Notes: generated by a model from the letters alone, not told the origin. 50,534 nucleotides of DNA from Nodosilinea foveolarum (GCA_003242035.1 QBMC01000012.1:1-50534); one strand, 5' to 3'; shown: positions 17,892-27,448, numbered from the stretch's first letter. Translations and numbers: made by a program.

Positions 17892-19718
17892 ATGGCTTCC
17901 CCTCGTCCTCGCGCTAGGCGACGCAACCCTAAGCTGCGACTACCTCGCTCTACGTCAGCGCAAATTCAGGAATTTCGACACAACTCACCTCGGCTGCGGT
18001 TGATTAGCGTATGGCTGGTGCTTTTGGTGGGTATGGCGGGGCTGACGCTGCGGCTGGCCCATTTGCAGCTATTTACCGGGGGCGAGCTTAAGGCAAAAGC
18101 GGCTGAGCAGCAGTTAGTGCAAGAAGCGCCTCATCCTTCTCGACGGCAAATGGTTGATCGTCAGGGTAACGTGGTGGCCATGGATCAGGTGGTGTATACG
18201 CTGTACATGCACCCCATGCTGTTTAAGAAACCTGATGAGGTGGTTGCTCGCTCGGTGGGTGAGATATTGGGCCGCAGCGATAAAAGTCTGCTGCGCCAGT
18301 TTGACCAGCAGGAAAGCGGTATTAATTTGCAAACCGATATTTCTGAGGAGACGGCTAAGCGGCTGCGAGATTTGGGGTTAGACGGCATTGAGCTATTGCC
18401 TGCTCCACAGCGGATGTATCCGCAGGGCGAGCTGTTTGCGCAAATAACCGGATATATCGACCTGGAGGGTGAACCCAAAGCGGGCGTCGAGATGGACTTT
18501 GAGCAGCAGTTGCGATATGCCAATCCCAAGTTGGGTGAGGCTACCACGCTACAACAGGTTGCCCGAGATGATTTGCAGCTTCAGCTCACGATAGATAGCC
18601 GATTGCAGCGAATTGCGCAGGAAAATTTGGCGGCGACCGTGGCCGAATTTAAGGCTAAGCGGGGCGCGCTGATGGTAATGGATAGCCACACGGGTGAGAT
18701 GCTAGCGATGGCGATCGCCCCCACTTACAACCCCAACGAATATTACAATGCAGACGTCTCGCAGTTTAAAAACTGGGCCGTGAGCGATCTGTACGAACCG
18801 GGATCGACGTTTAAGCCGTTGAATGTGGCGATCGCCTTAGAAACCGGCAGCATTGCGCCTACTGACACAATCTACGACGAGGGCGAAATTTTTGTCGAAG
18901 ACTGGCCCATTCGCAACGTGGACTTTAAGTACATTGGCGGACGCGGCACCCTTTCGCTGACCGACGTGCTGCGCTATTCGAGCAATGTCGGTATGGTGCA
19001 TGTGATGCAGCGACTGCCGCGATCGCTCTATTACGAGTGGTTAGAAAAGCTCGGCATTGGGGGTGAAACGGGGGTTGATTTGCCCGGTGAGGTAAATGGA
19101 CAAATTAAGGAGCGATCGCAGTTTGAAGGCAGCGAAGTAGAAGCCGCCACGACCGCCTTTGGACAGGGATTTTCGCTCACTCCACTCCAGCTTTTACAGC
19201 TACACGGCATCCTGGCCAACGGCGGCAAAAAGGTCACCCCTCACGTTGTGCGCGGCCTGACCAACGCCGACGATCAGCTCACCTGGACACCTGAACAGGC
19301 TAAAGCCCAGCAAATTTTCTCGCCCGACACGACTCGTGAGGTCTTGAAAATGATGCAAGAAGTGGTGGACGACGGCACCGGCTCGGCAGCCAAAATTGAA
19401 GGCTATCAGGTCGCGGGCAAAACCGGCACCGCGCAGAAAGCAACCGAATATGGCACCTATGGCGACCAGCGAATTACCAGCTTTGTGAGCATTGCGCCTG
19501 TAAGTGAGCCGCGCTATGTGGTGCTTGCCGTAGTAGACGAGCCGCAGGGCGAAAATGCTTACGGCGGGACAGTCACCGCTCCTCTAGTTAAAAAAATGTT
19601 GAATTCGCTAGTAGTCCTAGAAGGCGTAACGCCCGACGGAGCGCCCGGAAAAGTAACCGAAGAATTAGAACAGCACTCACTGGATGAAACGACTCCGGAT
19701 GAAGCCTTTCCTGAATAG
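17892..19718 (+). CDS. ftsI: Division transpeptidase FtsI (class B PBP, PBP3)
   Basis: The 608-residue class B penicillin-binding protein cross-links septal peptidoglycan. One N-terminal membrane anchor (about residues 36-58) is followed by the PBP dimer domain. The transpeptidase domain has all three active-site motifs: Ser305-Thr-Phe-Lys308 in EPGSTFKPLN, Ser363-Ser-Asn365 in RYSSNVGM, and Lys510-Thr-Gly512 in VAGKTGTAQKA. The C-terminus has an acidic tail and no PASTA domain. It follows the FtsL-like gene and is probably co-transcribed with it. PBP2/RodA-type elongation function is less likely given the length and the neighbour. Confidence 0.94.
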   Translation: MASPRPRARRRNPKLRLPRSTSAQIQEFRHNSPRLRLISVWLVLLVGMAGLTLRLAHLQLFTGGELKAKAAEQQLVQEAPHPSRRQMVDRQGNVVAMDQVVYTLYMHPMLFKKPDEVVARSVGEILGRSDKSLLRQFDQQESGINLQTDISEETAKRLRDLGLDGIELLPAPQRMYPQGELFAQITGYIDLEGEPKAGVEMDFEQQLRYANPKLGEATTLQQVARDDLQLQLTIDSRLQRIAQENLAATVAEFKAKRGALMVMDSHTGEMLAMAIAPTYNPNEYYNADVSQFKNWAVSDLYEPGSTFKPLNVAIALETGSIAPTDTIYDEGEIFVEDWPIRNVDFKYIGGRGTLSLTDVLRYSSNVGMVHVMQRLPRSLYYEWLEKLGIGGETGVDLPGEVNGQIKERSQFEGSEVEAATTAFGQGFSLTPLQLLQLHGILANGGKKVTPHVVRGLTNADDQLTWTPEQAKAQQIFSPDTTREVLKMMQEVVDDGTGSAAKIEGYQVAGKTGTAQKATEYGTYGDQRITSFVSIAPVSEPRYVVLAVVDEPQGENAYGGTVTAPLVKKMLNSLVVLEGVTPDGAPGKVTEELEQHSLDETTPDEAFPE

Positions 19719-19835
19719 AAAAGAAATCTATGGAATCTTGCTGCATTTCTTGGGTTGTGTCCATTCAGCTAGCTATCGTTTTGTTGTTTTAACTGTAGCT
19801 TTTCTAACTTCAGCTATATTTCTTTGCCCAAGCGT

Positions 19836-21554
19836 ATGAACACTCAAAAAAACCAGCGGTCTTTTAACTCATCCAATCTATCTAGTTCTCCCGGAGAAGG
19901 CGATTCACCATTCAATCCATTAGCGCCTTTCTGGAAAGGTGGATTCCGATTTATTGTGATAGGTGTTGTTGTCCTAGGCATTGTTTTTCGGCTGGGGAAT
20001 TTGGCGATAAAGCCCTATTGGGAAGACGAAGTATTTACCTCGCTGCTAGTCTCCGGCTACGAGATAGAGATGATAGAGACCGCCGTTAAAAGCAACCTGA
20101 TGCCAGTTGACGGGCTAACAAAATACCAAGAAGTTCACCTGGGGCGCTCTTGGAAAGATACCTCGGTCGCCTTGGCCAAACGCCCTGAACATACCCCCCT
20201 TTATTTTCTGTTGGCAAGGGCTTGGGCAGAATGCTTCGGCAGCTCAATAACTGCCATGCGAGCGTTTCCGGCTGTATCTAGTCTGCTGACGCTTCCCTTG
20301 TTTTACTGGCTAGCTCGTCTACTCTTTGGCTCCTCAGAAATAGCTGCAATCACCCTTTGCTTAGCCTGCACCTCTCCTATTTTTATTCGCTATGCTCAAG
20401 ACACTCGGCCTTACAGTCTATGGGTTGTTGGAATTTTACTCTCTAGCGCTATGCTGTTGCATTCATTGCAAAATAGCCGACGGCGAAACTGGATGCTTTA
20501 TAGCGTCAGCGTGGCCTTTGCGATACTAACTCAGTGGCTATCGAGCTTTGTTTTTTTGGCTCATGGCATTTATGTACTAGTAATAAAGAATAGATTTATC
20601 TGGGCTAGGCCGATAATGGGAGAACCCGTAACCGAAGAGCAAGTAGCAATAGAGCGGACGACCCTAAAACACTTTTTTGCTGCTTTAACTGTCGGCCTTT
20701 TACCGGCTTTACCCTGGGTAGGGCTGGTGGTTTACAGACGGTCTTCTGTTCAGACTGTGCTGGGTTGGCTTGAAAAAGAAGAGACTTTGAGCGGGCTAAT
20801 GGTCAATTGGTTGAGCAACGTTAGCCGTCTTGTTTTTGCTGGGTTGCCTGCGGACAATAGTTGGCTGTGGATTGTCGGGCCTTTTGCGCTGTTACTGGTT
20901 GGGTCAACCGTTCGAATAGTGACTAAAAGGCCCATTAAGCAATGGCTTTTGCCAGTTTTGCTGTGCGTTATTCCGACGGTGGCCTTTGTTGCGCCAGATT
21001 TGCTCTTTGGGGGGACGCGATCGCTCATCTCAAGATATTTTCTCCCCGCCTATGTTGGCGCACTGCTAATTTTGGGCTTTGGCCTGGGCGCTAGCACTCT
21101 ACCCGCTAAGACATTGGCCAAGCGGCCATGGCGACCCCAGCGGATGCTTTTCTACGCGGTGCTCACTATCTCCCTATCGGCCTCCTGGTTCAACCTCAAT
21201 GCCGACAACTGGTGGGGAGAACCTGACTTTAGCCGTCAGGCTGCGAGCATCATTACCCAAACCTCAAGCCCTGTAGAAGTTTACTCAGACCAGCGCCTGA
21301 GTCCATTCATGGCATTTTCCCTTTCGCTAAGGCCCACAGACTATGTGATGTGGCTCGATTCTACAGAGCCGCTGCCAGCCGAAATGTTTGGTAATACGAG
21401 AACCACTTTTTTGTTCGAGCCTTCCGACAGTTTGCTGATCCGAGTCAAAGAAGAGGCGGCGAAAAGAGGCGTCAAGGTGGCGCTTGTTCAGGGCAACTCT
21501 CCAGCAGAAGGACTGAGTCAGAGCCTCTTTCAAATTGGCGATAATAGACCCTGA
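19836..21554 (+). CDS. GT39-type membrane glycosyltransferase (ArnT/PMT-like)
   Basis: This membrane protein of about 570 residues has a cytoplasmic N-terminus, then a first helix (FIVIGVVVLGIVFRLGNLA) followed by YWEDEVFT. That carries the acidic pair typical of the first loop of PMT/ArnT-like glycosyltransferases, which use polyprenyl-phosphate sugars. Many further hydrophobic segments follow and a soluble C-terminal domain of about 110 residues closes the protein. I use the ATG at 19836; a TTG four codons earlier is also open. The acceptor is unknown; cell-surface glycans or proteins are likely. The MocR-type gene converges on it. Confidence 0.8.
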   Translation: MNTQKNQRSFNSSNLSSSPGEGDSPFNPLAPFWKGGFRFIVIGVVVLGIVFRLGNLAIKPYWEDEVFTSLLVSGYEIEMIETAVKSNLMPVDGLTKYQEVHLGRSWKDTSVALAKRPEHTPLYFLLARAWAECFGSSITAMRAFPAVSSLLTLPLFYWLARLLFGSSEIAAITLCLACTSPIFIRYAQDTRPYSLWVVGILLSSAMLLHSLQNSRRRNWMLYSVSVAFAILTQWLSSFVFLAHGIYVLVIKNRFIWARPIMGEPVTEEQVAIERTTLKHFFAALTVGLLPALPWVGLVVYRRSSVQTVLGWLEKEETLSGLMVNWLSNVSRLVFAGLPADNSWLWIVGPFALLLVGSTVRIVTKRPIKQWLLPVLLCVIPTVAFVAPDLLFGGTRSLISRYFLPAYVGALLILGFGLGASTLPAKTLAKRPWRPQRMLFYAVLTISLSASWFNLNADNWWGEPDFSRQAASIITQTSSPVEVYSDQRLSPFMAFSLSLRPTDYVMWLDSTEPLPAEMFGNTRTTFLFEPSDSLLIRVKEEAAKRGVKVALVQGNSPAEGLSQSLFQIGDNRP

Positions 21555-21624
21555 CGGCAAGTAGGCTAATCTGACACGAAAACCGTAAGACATGCTAGCC
21601 GCAAGCTAAGTCAAACAGTCGCTA

Positions 21625-23100
21625 TTAAGGACGTGTCTCAGCCTTTTCGATGGCTGAGCGCAAAACTTTGCTCAAGATCTTAATCCCGCGCTCCATCTCT
21701 GCGGGCGGCAGCGAAAAGTTTAGCCGCATGGCCGGATAGCCCTGATTTTTTGGAAAGAAGGCAGCCCCTGATCCAATCAGAACTTTTTGCTTTGCCGCTG
21801 CTGCGCACACCTCCCGCATAGAGATTTCGTTCGGTAGCTGAATCCATAGGAACGTGCCGCCGTCTGGAACCGTCCAGGTAATGCTAGCTGGAAAATTCTG
21901 CAATAGGAGCCGAATCATGTAGTCGCGGCGATCGCGGTGAACCGCCCGAATTTGCCCTAGCCGACGGCGATAGTGCCCAGACGAAAGATACTCTTTAACG
22001 ATTGCTTGAGACGCTGTAGAAATATGAAAATCGTGTAGCAACTTGCGCTCAGTCAAGGCATCTTTCTCTTTGCCCGTAACCGTCATATAGCCTACGCGCA
22101 AACCCGGCATCAGCGTTTTAGAAAACGTGCCAACATAAATCACCTGATCGCGATCGTCAAAAGCCTTGATCGGCGGCGGCGTCGTGCCAAAGCTCAGCGG
22201 CTCATAAGCGTTATCTTCAACAATTAGGCAGTCGTGCGCTTGAGCGAGCGACAACAACTTTCTCCGATGGGCCACAGAAGTTGTAATGCCGGTGGGGTTG
22301 TGTAGCGTGCTGCTGGTGTAGATAAACTTAGGATGATGGCTCTCTAAATACTGGGCCAACAGCGTTAGGTTCATGCCTTTTGGCGTCATCGGAATGCCGA
22401 TAATTCGCGCCCCGCGCTGTTGCAAAATAGAGAGAAATCCATGATAGGTGGGTGCTTCTACTACCACCCAATCGCCGGGAGAAATGAAGTGATCTATCAA
22501 CAGCGAGAGGGCCTGCATTGAACCATTCGTCACGATCAAATCTTCAGGAGAGAGTTCAAGTCCTTGTTGAATGAGGAGCTGAGTAATCAGAACGCGCAGC
22601 TCGATGTCGCCCTGTGGATGGACGTGCTGAAAGAAGGTATGCGCTTCCTTCATGGCACGGCGAGCAATTCGCTGAAGATCTTCAAGGCCAATTGGCTGCG
22701 AGAAGCCCTGGCTAAATTCGATGTAGTCGGGCTGGTTGTAGGAGCGCAGGCCCGCGTGATACACCTCGGGAAAAGAGCTAACGCCCTCGCTGGGGATGAT
22801 CACTTCTTGGACGGGATTGAAGGTGGAATGCGGGGGTGAGTTGGCAGTGGGCGATCGCAATTCGGGCGGGTTAATAAAATAGCCAGCGCCGCGCTTGGCC
22901 TGCACTAGGCCCTCAGCTTCGAGCATACTGTAGGCTTCGAGCACGGTCAGCTTGTTGACCTTAACCGTTTCAGCCAAGCGGCGAATGGAGGGTAGCTGAG
23001 CGCCCGAAGGTAGACCGCCGCTGTGAATGAGATGCTGAAGGCGATCGCGTATTTGTAAATAAATCGGCTGCTTGGCCTGACGATCCAGCGGAATTTTCAT
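21625..23100 (-). CDS. MocR/PdxR-type GntR regulator with aminotransferase domain
   Basis: The 491-residue protein is a fusion of a GntR winged helix-turn-helix (about residues 10-75; QIRDRLQHLIHSGGLPSGAQLPSIRRLAE) and a fold-type I aminotransferase domain. In the latter, YTSSTLHNPTGITTS, EDNAYEPL and the PLP-lysine motif VGTFSKTLMPGLRVGY are intact. Such MocR proteins sense PLP or amino compounds and often regulate a divergent neighbour. Here nothing close is an obvious PLP or GABA gene, although a small unknown gene lies divergently at 23285. Some family members are true aminotransferases, so an enzymatic role is possible. Confidence 0.92.
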   Translation of the reverse strand: MKIPLDRQAKQPIYLQIRDRLQHLIHSGGLPSGAQLPSIRRLAETVKVNKLTVLEAYSMLEAEGLVQAKRGAGYFINPPELRSPTANSPPHSTFNPVQEVIIPSEGVSSFPEVYHAGLRSYNQPDYIEFSQGFSQPIGLEDLQRIARRAMKEAHTFFQHVHPQGDIELRVLITQLLIQQGLELSPEDLIVTNGSMQALSLLIDHFISPGDWVVVEAPTYHGFLSILQQRGARIIGIPMTPKGMNLTLLAQYLESHHPKFIYTSSTLHNPTGITTSVAHRRKLLSLAQAHDCLIVEDNAYEPLSFGTTPPPIKAFDDRDQVIYVGTFSKTLMPGLRVGYMTVTGKEKDALTERKLLHDFHISTASQAIVKEYLSSGHYRRRLGQIRAVHRDRRDYMIRLLLQNFPASITWTVPDGGTFLWIQLPNEISMREVCAAAAKQKVLIGSGAAFFPKNQGYPAMRLNFSLPPAEMERGIKILSKVLRSAIEKAETRP

Positions 23101-23284
23101 CAGCTTTCGAAATAGGGCTGCTTTAAGCCTAAGCCATCAACCTGCTACGGCTCTGGTACAGTTCGCGTAAGTTTGGCTAGACCACTTCAATATTTCACAA
23201 CTGGTCTAGTCAAACCCGGCCAATGCGTACCTTCCGAACGACCCACAGAACCCCGATAGTAAAAGTGTTGCTTACAGCATTCGT

Positions 23285-23641
23285 ATGAACTCAGGTTATT
23301 CTCGCAGTCATTCCAGTCATTTTCTTGACAGCGCCGGTCGCAGCGGCCCCTTAGAAGTCGAGCTAGCTCAGGCGATTAAACGCGCCGGACTAAGTTCTCC
23401 CGCTGGGACGCAGGCTCTACGCCAACCTCATCACGGGACAAAACGGAGGGCGATACTTCACAGGAGTAGCTGCGTCATCGCCCTCCTTAACTTCCTCACT
23501 GGCCAGCCACAAATCGCCATTCGATCTAAGTACGTCAACGGCGCGTTGCGGTGGACAGTCTATAATCCCAGCACAGACACCCTGAAGCAATTTGACTCAG
23601 AGCAAGCCGTTCGAGCCTGGGTAGAGCGAGGCGATGCCTGA
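23285..23641 (+). CDS. Small hypothetical protein
   Basis: The 118-residue frame has no family I recognise. The C-terminal 45 residues (QIAIRSKYVNGALRWTVYNP then QFDSEQAVRAWVERG) read like a compact conserved domain with two strands and a helix. The middle, near residues 38-72, is Arg/Pro-rich and overlaps a 10-bp inverted repeat, so it may be a repeat insertion carried in frame. It starts at an ATG, is divergent from the MocR-type gene and lies 59 bp before phzF in the same direction, possibly in one transcript. Confidence 0.5.
   Translation: MNSGYSRSHSSHFLDSAGRSGPLEVELAQAIKRAGLSSPAGTQALRQPHHGTKRRAILHRSSCVIALLNFLTGQPQIAIRSKYVNGALRWTVYNPSTDTLKQFDSEQAVRAWVERGDA
23445..23486. repeat. Inverted repeat inside a small gene
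   Basis: The arms GGAGGGCGAT (23445-23454) and ATCGCCCTCC (23477-23486) are perfect 10-bp complements separated by 22 bp, within the 118-codon gene. It may be a small inserted repeat. Confidence 0.5.
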
Positions 23642-23700
23642 CGAATAGTGAACAGAACAGGAAAAGTCTCGCCTGACAACGAACAATAAGTGAGGACAGC

Positions 23701-24522
23701 ATGGGATTAACGATTATTCAGGTAGATGCGTTTACAGATCAGCCTTTTGCGGGTAACCCGGCGGCGGTTTGTGTGACGGATAAGCCTTTGGCAGATGATT
23801 TGATGCGGGCGATCGCGTTAGAAATGAACCTCTCCGAAACCGCATTCCTCTACCCCATTGAAGACGGCTACAGCCTGCGCTGGTTCACACCCGCTGTAGA
23901 AGTGGATCTATGCGGACATGCCACACTAGCGAGCGCCCACGTCCTGTGGAGCGAAGGCCATTTACCAGAAAATGAAGTCGCAAAGTTTCAGACCAAAAGC
24001 GGCTGGCTCAGCGCCCGTAAACAAGCAGACTGGATCGAAATGGACTTTCCCGCCCAGCCGGTTCAGACGGCTAGCCACGTTCTACCGCAGCTCGTTAAGT
24101 CCCTGTGCTGCGGTGGTAACATTCGCGCCGTTAGCAAAAACGACATCAACTATCTAGTCGAAATTCAGTCAGAATCCGCGCTCACCAGACTCCAGCCAGA
24201 CTTTGCCGAAATGAAGAAGCTGCCCGTGCAAGGCGTGATTGCAACGGCCCCCGCCGACAGCGAAGACTACGACTTTGTTAGCCGCTACTTTTGCCCAGCC
24301 GTCGGCATCAACGAAGATCCAGTAACAGGGTCTGCTCATGCGTCCTTAGCCCCCTATTGGCAAGAAAAACTTGGCCAGTCTGAGATGATTGCGAAACAGA
24401 TTTCGGCGCGAGGAGGAGTTGTTAGAGTGAGATACAACAACTCTGATGACCCAGCAGATCGGGTGTTTGTCAGCGGTCAGGCTGTAACGATAATGAAGGG
24501 CGAGCTTTCGCCAGCTATATAA
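23701..24522 (+). CDS. PhzF-family isomerase
   Basis: The 273-residue protein has the twofold diaminopimelate-epimerase-like PhzF fold. Key elements are QVDAFTDQPFAGNPAAV at the start, MNLSETAFL with the catalytic Glu (about residue 47), FTPAVEVDLCGHATLA and the C-terminal DPVTGSAHASLAPYW. PhzF proper isomerises DHHA in phenazine synthesis, but no phenazine genes are present, and most cyanobacterial members have unknown substrates. It follows the small gene at 23285. The acetyltransferase remnant begins about 40 bp after its stop. Confidence 0.92.
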   Translation: MGLTIIQVDAFTDQPFAGNPAAVCVTDKPLADDLMRAIALEMNLSETAFLYPIEDGYSLRWFTPAVEVDLCGHATLASAHVLWSEGHLPENEVAKFQTKSGWLSARKQADWIEMDFPAQPVQTASHVLPQLVKSLCCGGNIRAVSKNDINYLVEIQSESALTRLQPDFAEMKKLPVQGVIATAPADSEDYDFVSRYFCPAVGINEDPVTGSAHASLAPYWQEKLGQSEMIAKQISARGGVVRVRYNNSDDPADRVFVSGQAVTIMKGELSPAI

Positions 24523-24564
24523 TTGAACTCATCTATGCTTGCTTCGTTACGTTAGATCGATTAG

Positions 24565-24687
24565 CAAGATAATAATGTCGCGGTGGGCGCAAATACCGTC
24601 GTTAATCGGAGCTTTGACGATGAGGCTGTCGTCGTGGGGATTCCGGCAAGGGTTGTCAGCTACAAAGGATCTGCGGACTTTCTATGA
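24565..24687 (+). pseudogene. C-terminal remnant of a hexapeptide-repeat acetyltransferase
   Basis: This frame, which has no start codon and directly follows a stop, reads QDNNVAVGANTVVNRSF, then DDEAVVVGIPARVVSYKG and SADFL. That is the last coils and C-terminal motif (GANxVV, D-x-A-V-V-V-G-I-P-A-R-V) of left-handed beta-helix sugar O-acetyltransferases such as those in capsule and exopolysaccharide loci. The catalytic His and trimer-forming N-terminus are gone. A different frame over the same DNA (24539-24748) is a shadow. The neighbouring GT2 and export genes fit a former larger polysaccharide locus. Confidence 0.6.
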
Positions 24688-24748
24688 GGACTTAGCGCAA
24701 TTGCGAAAAGTTCTTGGGTTTAATCTTTGTGTTTCCCGCTACTATTAG

Positions 24749-26002
24749 ATGTTTGCTACCGCAACTCTACGGAGTTCTTTTGCTGTAATGGCATCTTCAG
24801 AGATGGTTCAAGATGAGGGCCGAAGTCCTAGCAGGCTTCACTCGAAAAGCCCGGTTTTTATCAGCATTGGAATGATGGCCCACAACGAGGCCGAGCGAAT
24901 CGAATCAGCTTTGCGATCGCTCCTAGACCAAGACTTACTGCGGTCATCCTCAGCCATTGTAGAGCTGCAAATACTGGCGAATGGCTGTACAGATCAGACG
25001 GTGGCGATCGCTCAAGAAACCTTAACGAAAATCGCCCCGTGCGCCTACTTTAGTAATTTGCGCTGGTCGGTTGAAGTCATCGCTCAGGCCGGTAAGTCTA
25101 ATGCCTGGAACGCGTTTGTGCATCAGTGTTCTGACTTGGCGGCTGACTATCTCTTTTTAATGGACGCAGACATTGAGCTGCTAGGCACTAATACCCTACA
25201 GAGCATGGTAGACACTCTAGAGAGAAATCCGCAGGCTGATGTCGCGGTTGATCGCCCCATTAAAGACGTTGTGCTCAAAAATAGTAAGACGCTGCCAGAG
25301 CAAATCTTTACGGCGATCGCTCACTTGTCTGGCGAGCGGTTTGGTAAGGCCAAAGAAGAAGCCCCAGCCTGGATTTGCGGTCAGCTTTACTGTGGCCGCC
25401 CGTCGGCGCTCAGGCAGATTCGGCTACCGATTTCTTCCCTGGCCGAAGACGGGCTGCTGTATCAGCTTTTAGTTACTGATAGCCTGCGATCGCCCAGCAA
25501 TCCCCACCGCGTCATCCTAGCCAAATCTGCGGCCCATTCGTTTGAAGCCTATACGCGCCTAGATCTGTTGCTAAAGCACGAACGCTGGCGGATCATTAGC
25601 AACAGTGTGAACGACCTGCTCTTGACCAGTCTCCGCCAGCGCGGGCTAACTGGGCCAGCTGTCAGCCACTACATCCACCATCAAAACCAGCAGAATCCCC
25701 GCTGGCTGAATGAGCTTGTGATGACTCAAACCCGGCGCCGCCGCTGGCTTCTACCCCGGTCTATGCTCACCCGGCGATTCGTCAGTCTGGCGGACAAGCC
25801 ACTGCTAGGCGCAATTCTGATGCTGCCTATGGCGATCGCGGCTTTTCTCGTTGACCTATGGCTAGCCTGCTTAGCCAATCGAGATTTGCATCGAGGGGTC
25901 GCGCTGAAGTACTGGGGCAAGCCTGCCCCCGCCTCGACGACTCGCATCCGAACGGGCAAGCCTTTTCGCAGGCCCCTAGCGCCAGCGACTAGAAAAGGTT
26001 GA
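24749..26002 (+). CDS. Family 2 glycosyltransferase
   Basis: The 417-residue protein has a GT-A fold. VFISIGMMAHNEAERIESAL (about residues 36-55) is the nucleotide-binding strand and FLMDADIELLG supplies the DxD motif. AEDGLLYQLLVTD resembles the ED catalytic motif. A hydrophobic segment near residue 355-375 (PLLGAILMLPMAIAAFLVDL) may tether it to the membrane. The donor and acceptor sugars are unknown. An internal ATG at codon 14 is an alternative start. Its 3' end overlaps the convergent export gene by 14 bp, and the two probably serve one polysaccharide pathway. Confidence 0.85.
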   Translation: MFATATLRSSFAVMASSEMVQDEGRSPSRLHSKSPVFISIGMMAHNEAERIESALRSLLDQDLLRSSSAIVELQILANGCTDQTVAIAQETLTKIAPCAYFSNLRWSVEVIAQAGKSNAWNAFVHQCSDLAADYLFLMDADIELLGTNTLQSMVDTLERNPQADVAVDRPIKDVVLKNSKTLPEQIFTAIAHLSGERFGKAKEEAPAWICGQLYCGRPSALRQIRLPISSLAEDGLLYQLLVTDSLRSPSNPHRVILAKSAAHSFEAYTRLDLLLKHERWRIISNSVNDLLLTSLRQRGLTGPAVSHYIHHQNQQNPRWLNELVMTQTRRRRWLLPRSMLTRRFVSLADKPLLGAILMLPMAIAAFLVDLWLACLANRDLHRGVALKYWGKPAPASTTRIRTGKPFRRPLAPATRKG

Positions 26003-27227
26003 GGAAGAAACCTAGCGGGCCGAGTAGCCGTTGGGCAAAGTCTAGCACCGACCCCGTATTGGTTTTGGGCACCACCACCACGTCCCCGTCTTGCACCTGG
26101 TAGTCATCAATCAAGTCGCTCAAATCGACCACCTCTTGAATGACTTCACCGTTACCCTGGCGACGAATAAAGGCGACCTGGCTGAGCCTAGCGTCGTCAG
26201 TGGGGCCACCGGCGATCGCCACTGCGCTAGAAAGCGAGCTATTCGGCGGCACCGGCACTTCGCCCGGTGAGGTCACTTCGCCGACCACGCGGACGCGCAC
26301 AGTGTCGGGCGATAGGCTAGAGCTAGCCAGCAGTCGGCTATCTAGCGTTTCACCAGCGGCAAGCTGAGGGATGAATACCAGATCGCCATCTCGCAGCAGC
26401 AGATCTTCAGGTAGGGTTTCGGAGCCGAGCGAATCCCAGAGGTTAACCTGCGTTCTGACCGTTTGGCCATTAGGGAGCGATCGCACAATTACCACGTCAC
26501 GAACATCAGCCGTCCGCGTCACGCCGCCCGCTTGAATAATCGCCTGACTCACCGAAGGCGGCGCGTAAGAAGTCCCTTCCCCGTTCTGGTTATTGCCAAT
26601 GCGAGTCGCCCCCTGTAGCTGCAACGGCCCCGGTCTGTATACCTCGCCCGAAACGTTCACAACCACCGGGCGCAGCGCGTCTAGCGTCACCGAAACGCTA
26701 GGGTTCACCAGCACCTGATTGAGCGCCACCGCTAAATCTTGGGCGAGCTGATCGGTCGTGCGGCCAGCGGCGGGCACTTTGCCAATCAGGGGAATTGTTA
26801 GCGTCCCGTCTGGTAGTACGGAGGTTGGCCCGGTGTATTCTTCGTAGCCATAAACGTTGATTACAATGCGATCGCCTGGCCCTAGCAAATAGCTAGCAGC
26901 CGCCTGCTCAGACGACACAATCGGCGCTGGACTGTAGACCGGGGCCGTAGGTTGCGCGGTTGGAACTGGCTGAGCCGTTGGCGTAGGTTGCGCGGTCGGC
27001 GCTAGGGTCGGCAAAGACTGATCCGACTGGACGACGACCCATGCTGCGGATGCGCTCTGGGCGATCGCCAATCCCACCACGCCTAACCCCATCGACAACA
27101 GGCCCGCGCTCAGCAGCGATCTGTGCAAGCTACGCCGCAGTGGATGGCGTCGAGCATTAGGCCGGTGATGCTTGGGCGCAGCGACTGTATCCGCTATTGA
27201 GAAATCAGAAGAATCGTTGAAATGCAT
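25989..27227 (-). CDS. Wza-type polysaccharide export protein
   Basis: The 412-residue protein begins with a basic stretch and a signal-type hydrophobic segment ending SASAA (about residue 62). A Pro/Thr/Gln repeat linker (PTAQPVPTAQPT) follows, then a Poly_export domain starting YLLGPGDRIVINVYGYEEYTG and two SLBB domains (for example VNVSGEVYRPGPLQL and VRVVGEVTSPGEVPVP). Such proteins form the periplasmic/outer-membrane exit channel for capsule or exopolysaccharide. It lacks an obvious lipobox Cys, as in many cyanobacterial members. The partner Wzc-like kinase is not in the window. Confidence 0.92.
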   Translation of the reverse strand: MHFNDSSDFSIADTVAAPKHHRPNARRHPLRRSLHRSLLSAGLLSMGLGVVGLAIAQSASAAWVVVQSDQSLPTLAPTAQPTPTAQPVPTAQPTAPVYSPAPIVSSEQAAASYLLGPGDRIVINVYGYEEYTGPTSVLPDGTLTIPLIGKVPAAGRTTDQLAQDLAVALNQVLVNPSVSVTLDALRPVVVNVSGEVYRPGPLQLQGATRIGNNQNGEGTSYAPPSVSQAIIQAGGVTRTADVRDVVIVRSLPNGQTVRTQVNLWDSLGSETLPEDLLLRDGDLVFIPQLAAGETLDSRLLASSSLSPDTVRVRVVGEVTSPGEVPVPPNSSLSSAVAIAGGPTDDARLSQVAFIRRQGNGEVIQEVVDLSDLIDDYQVQDGDVVVVPKTNTGSVLDFAQRLLGPLGFFLNLF

Positions 27228-27448
27228 AGGGCTTAGGTGCGTTGATGACGTTAGACAAATTGCTTGCGATTGCTCGTCGCCGGATATCCCATTCTCAAGG
27301 TAATCCCTGTAAATATAACTAGAATTGCCTCAAATACTACTCACCGAGTGCCACTTATAGCCGGTTATCCGCTAAAAACTATCTGTTGAAATATGAAGAA
27401 CTGTTATTTCTACGGAAAAGAAATGGTACGATTCCAGTTGTAAATCGC

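Noticed and set aside
24539-24748. 69-codon plus-strand frame
   Set aside because: The acetyltransferase remnant is in another frame over the same DNA and carries real family motifs; this frame is a shadow.
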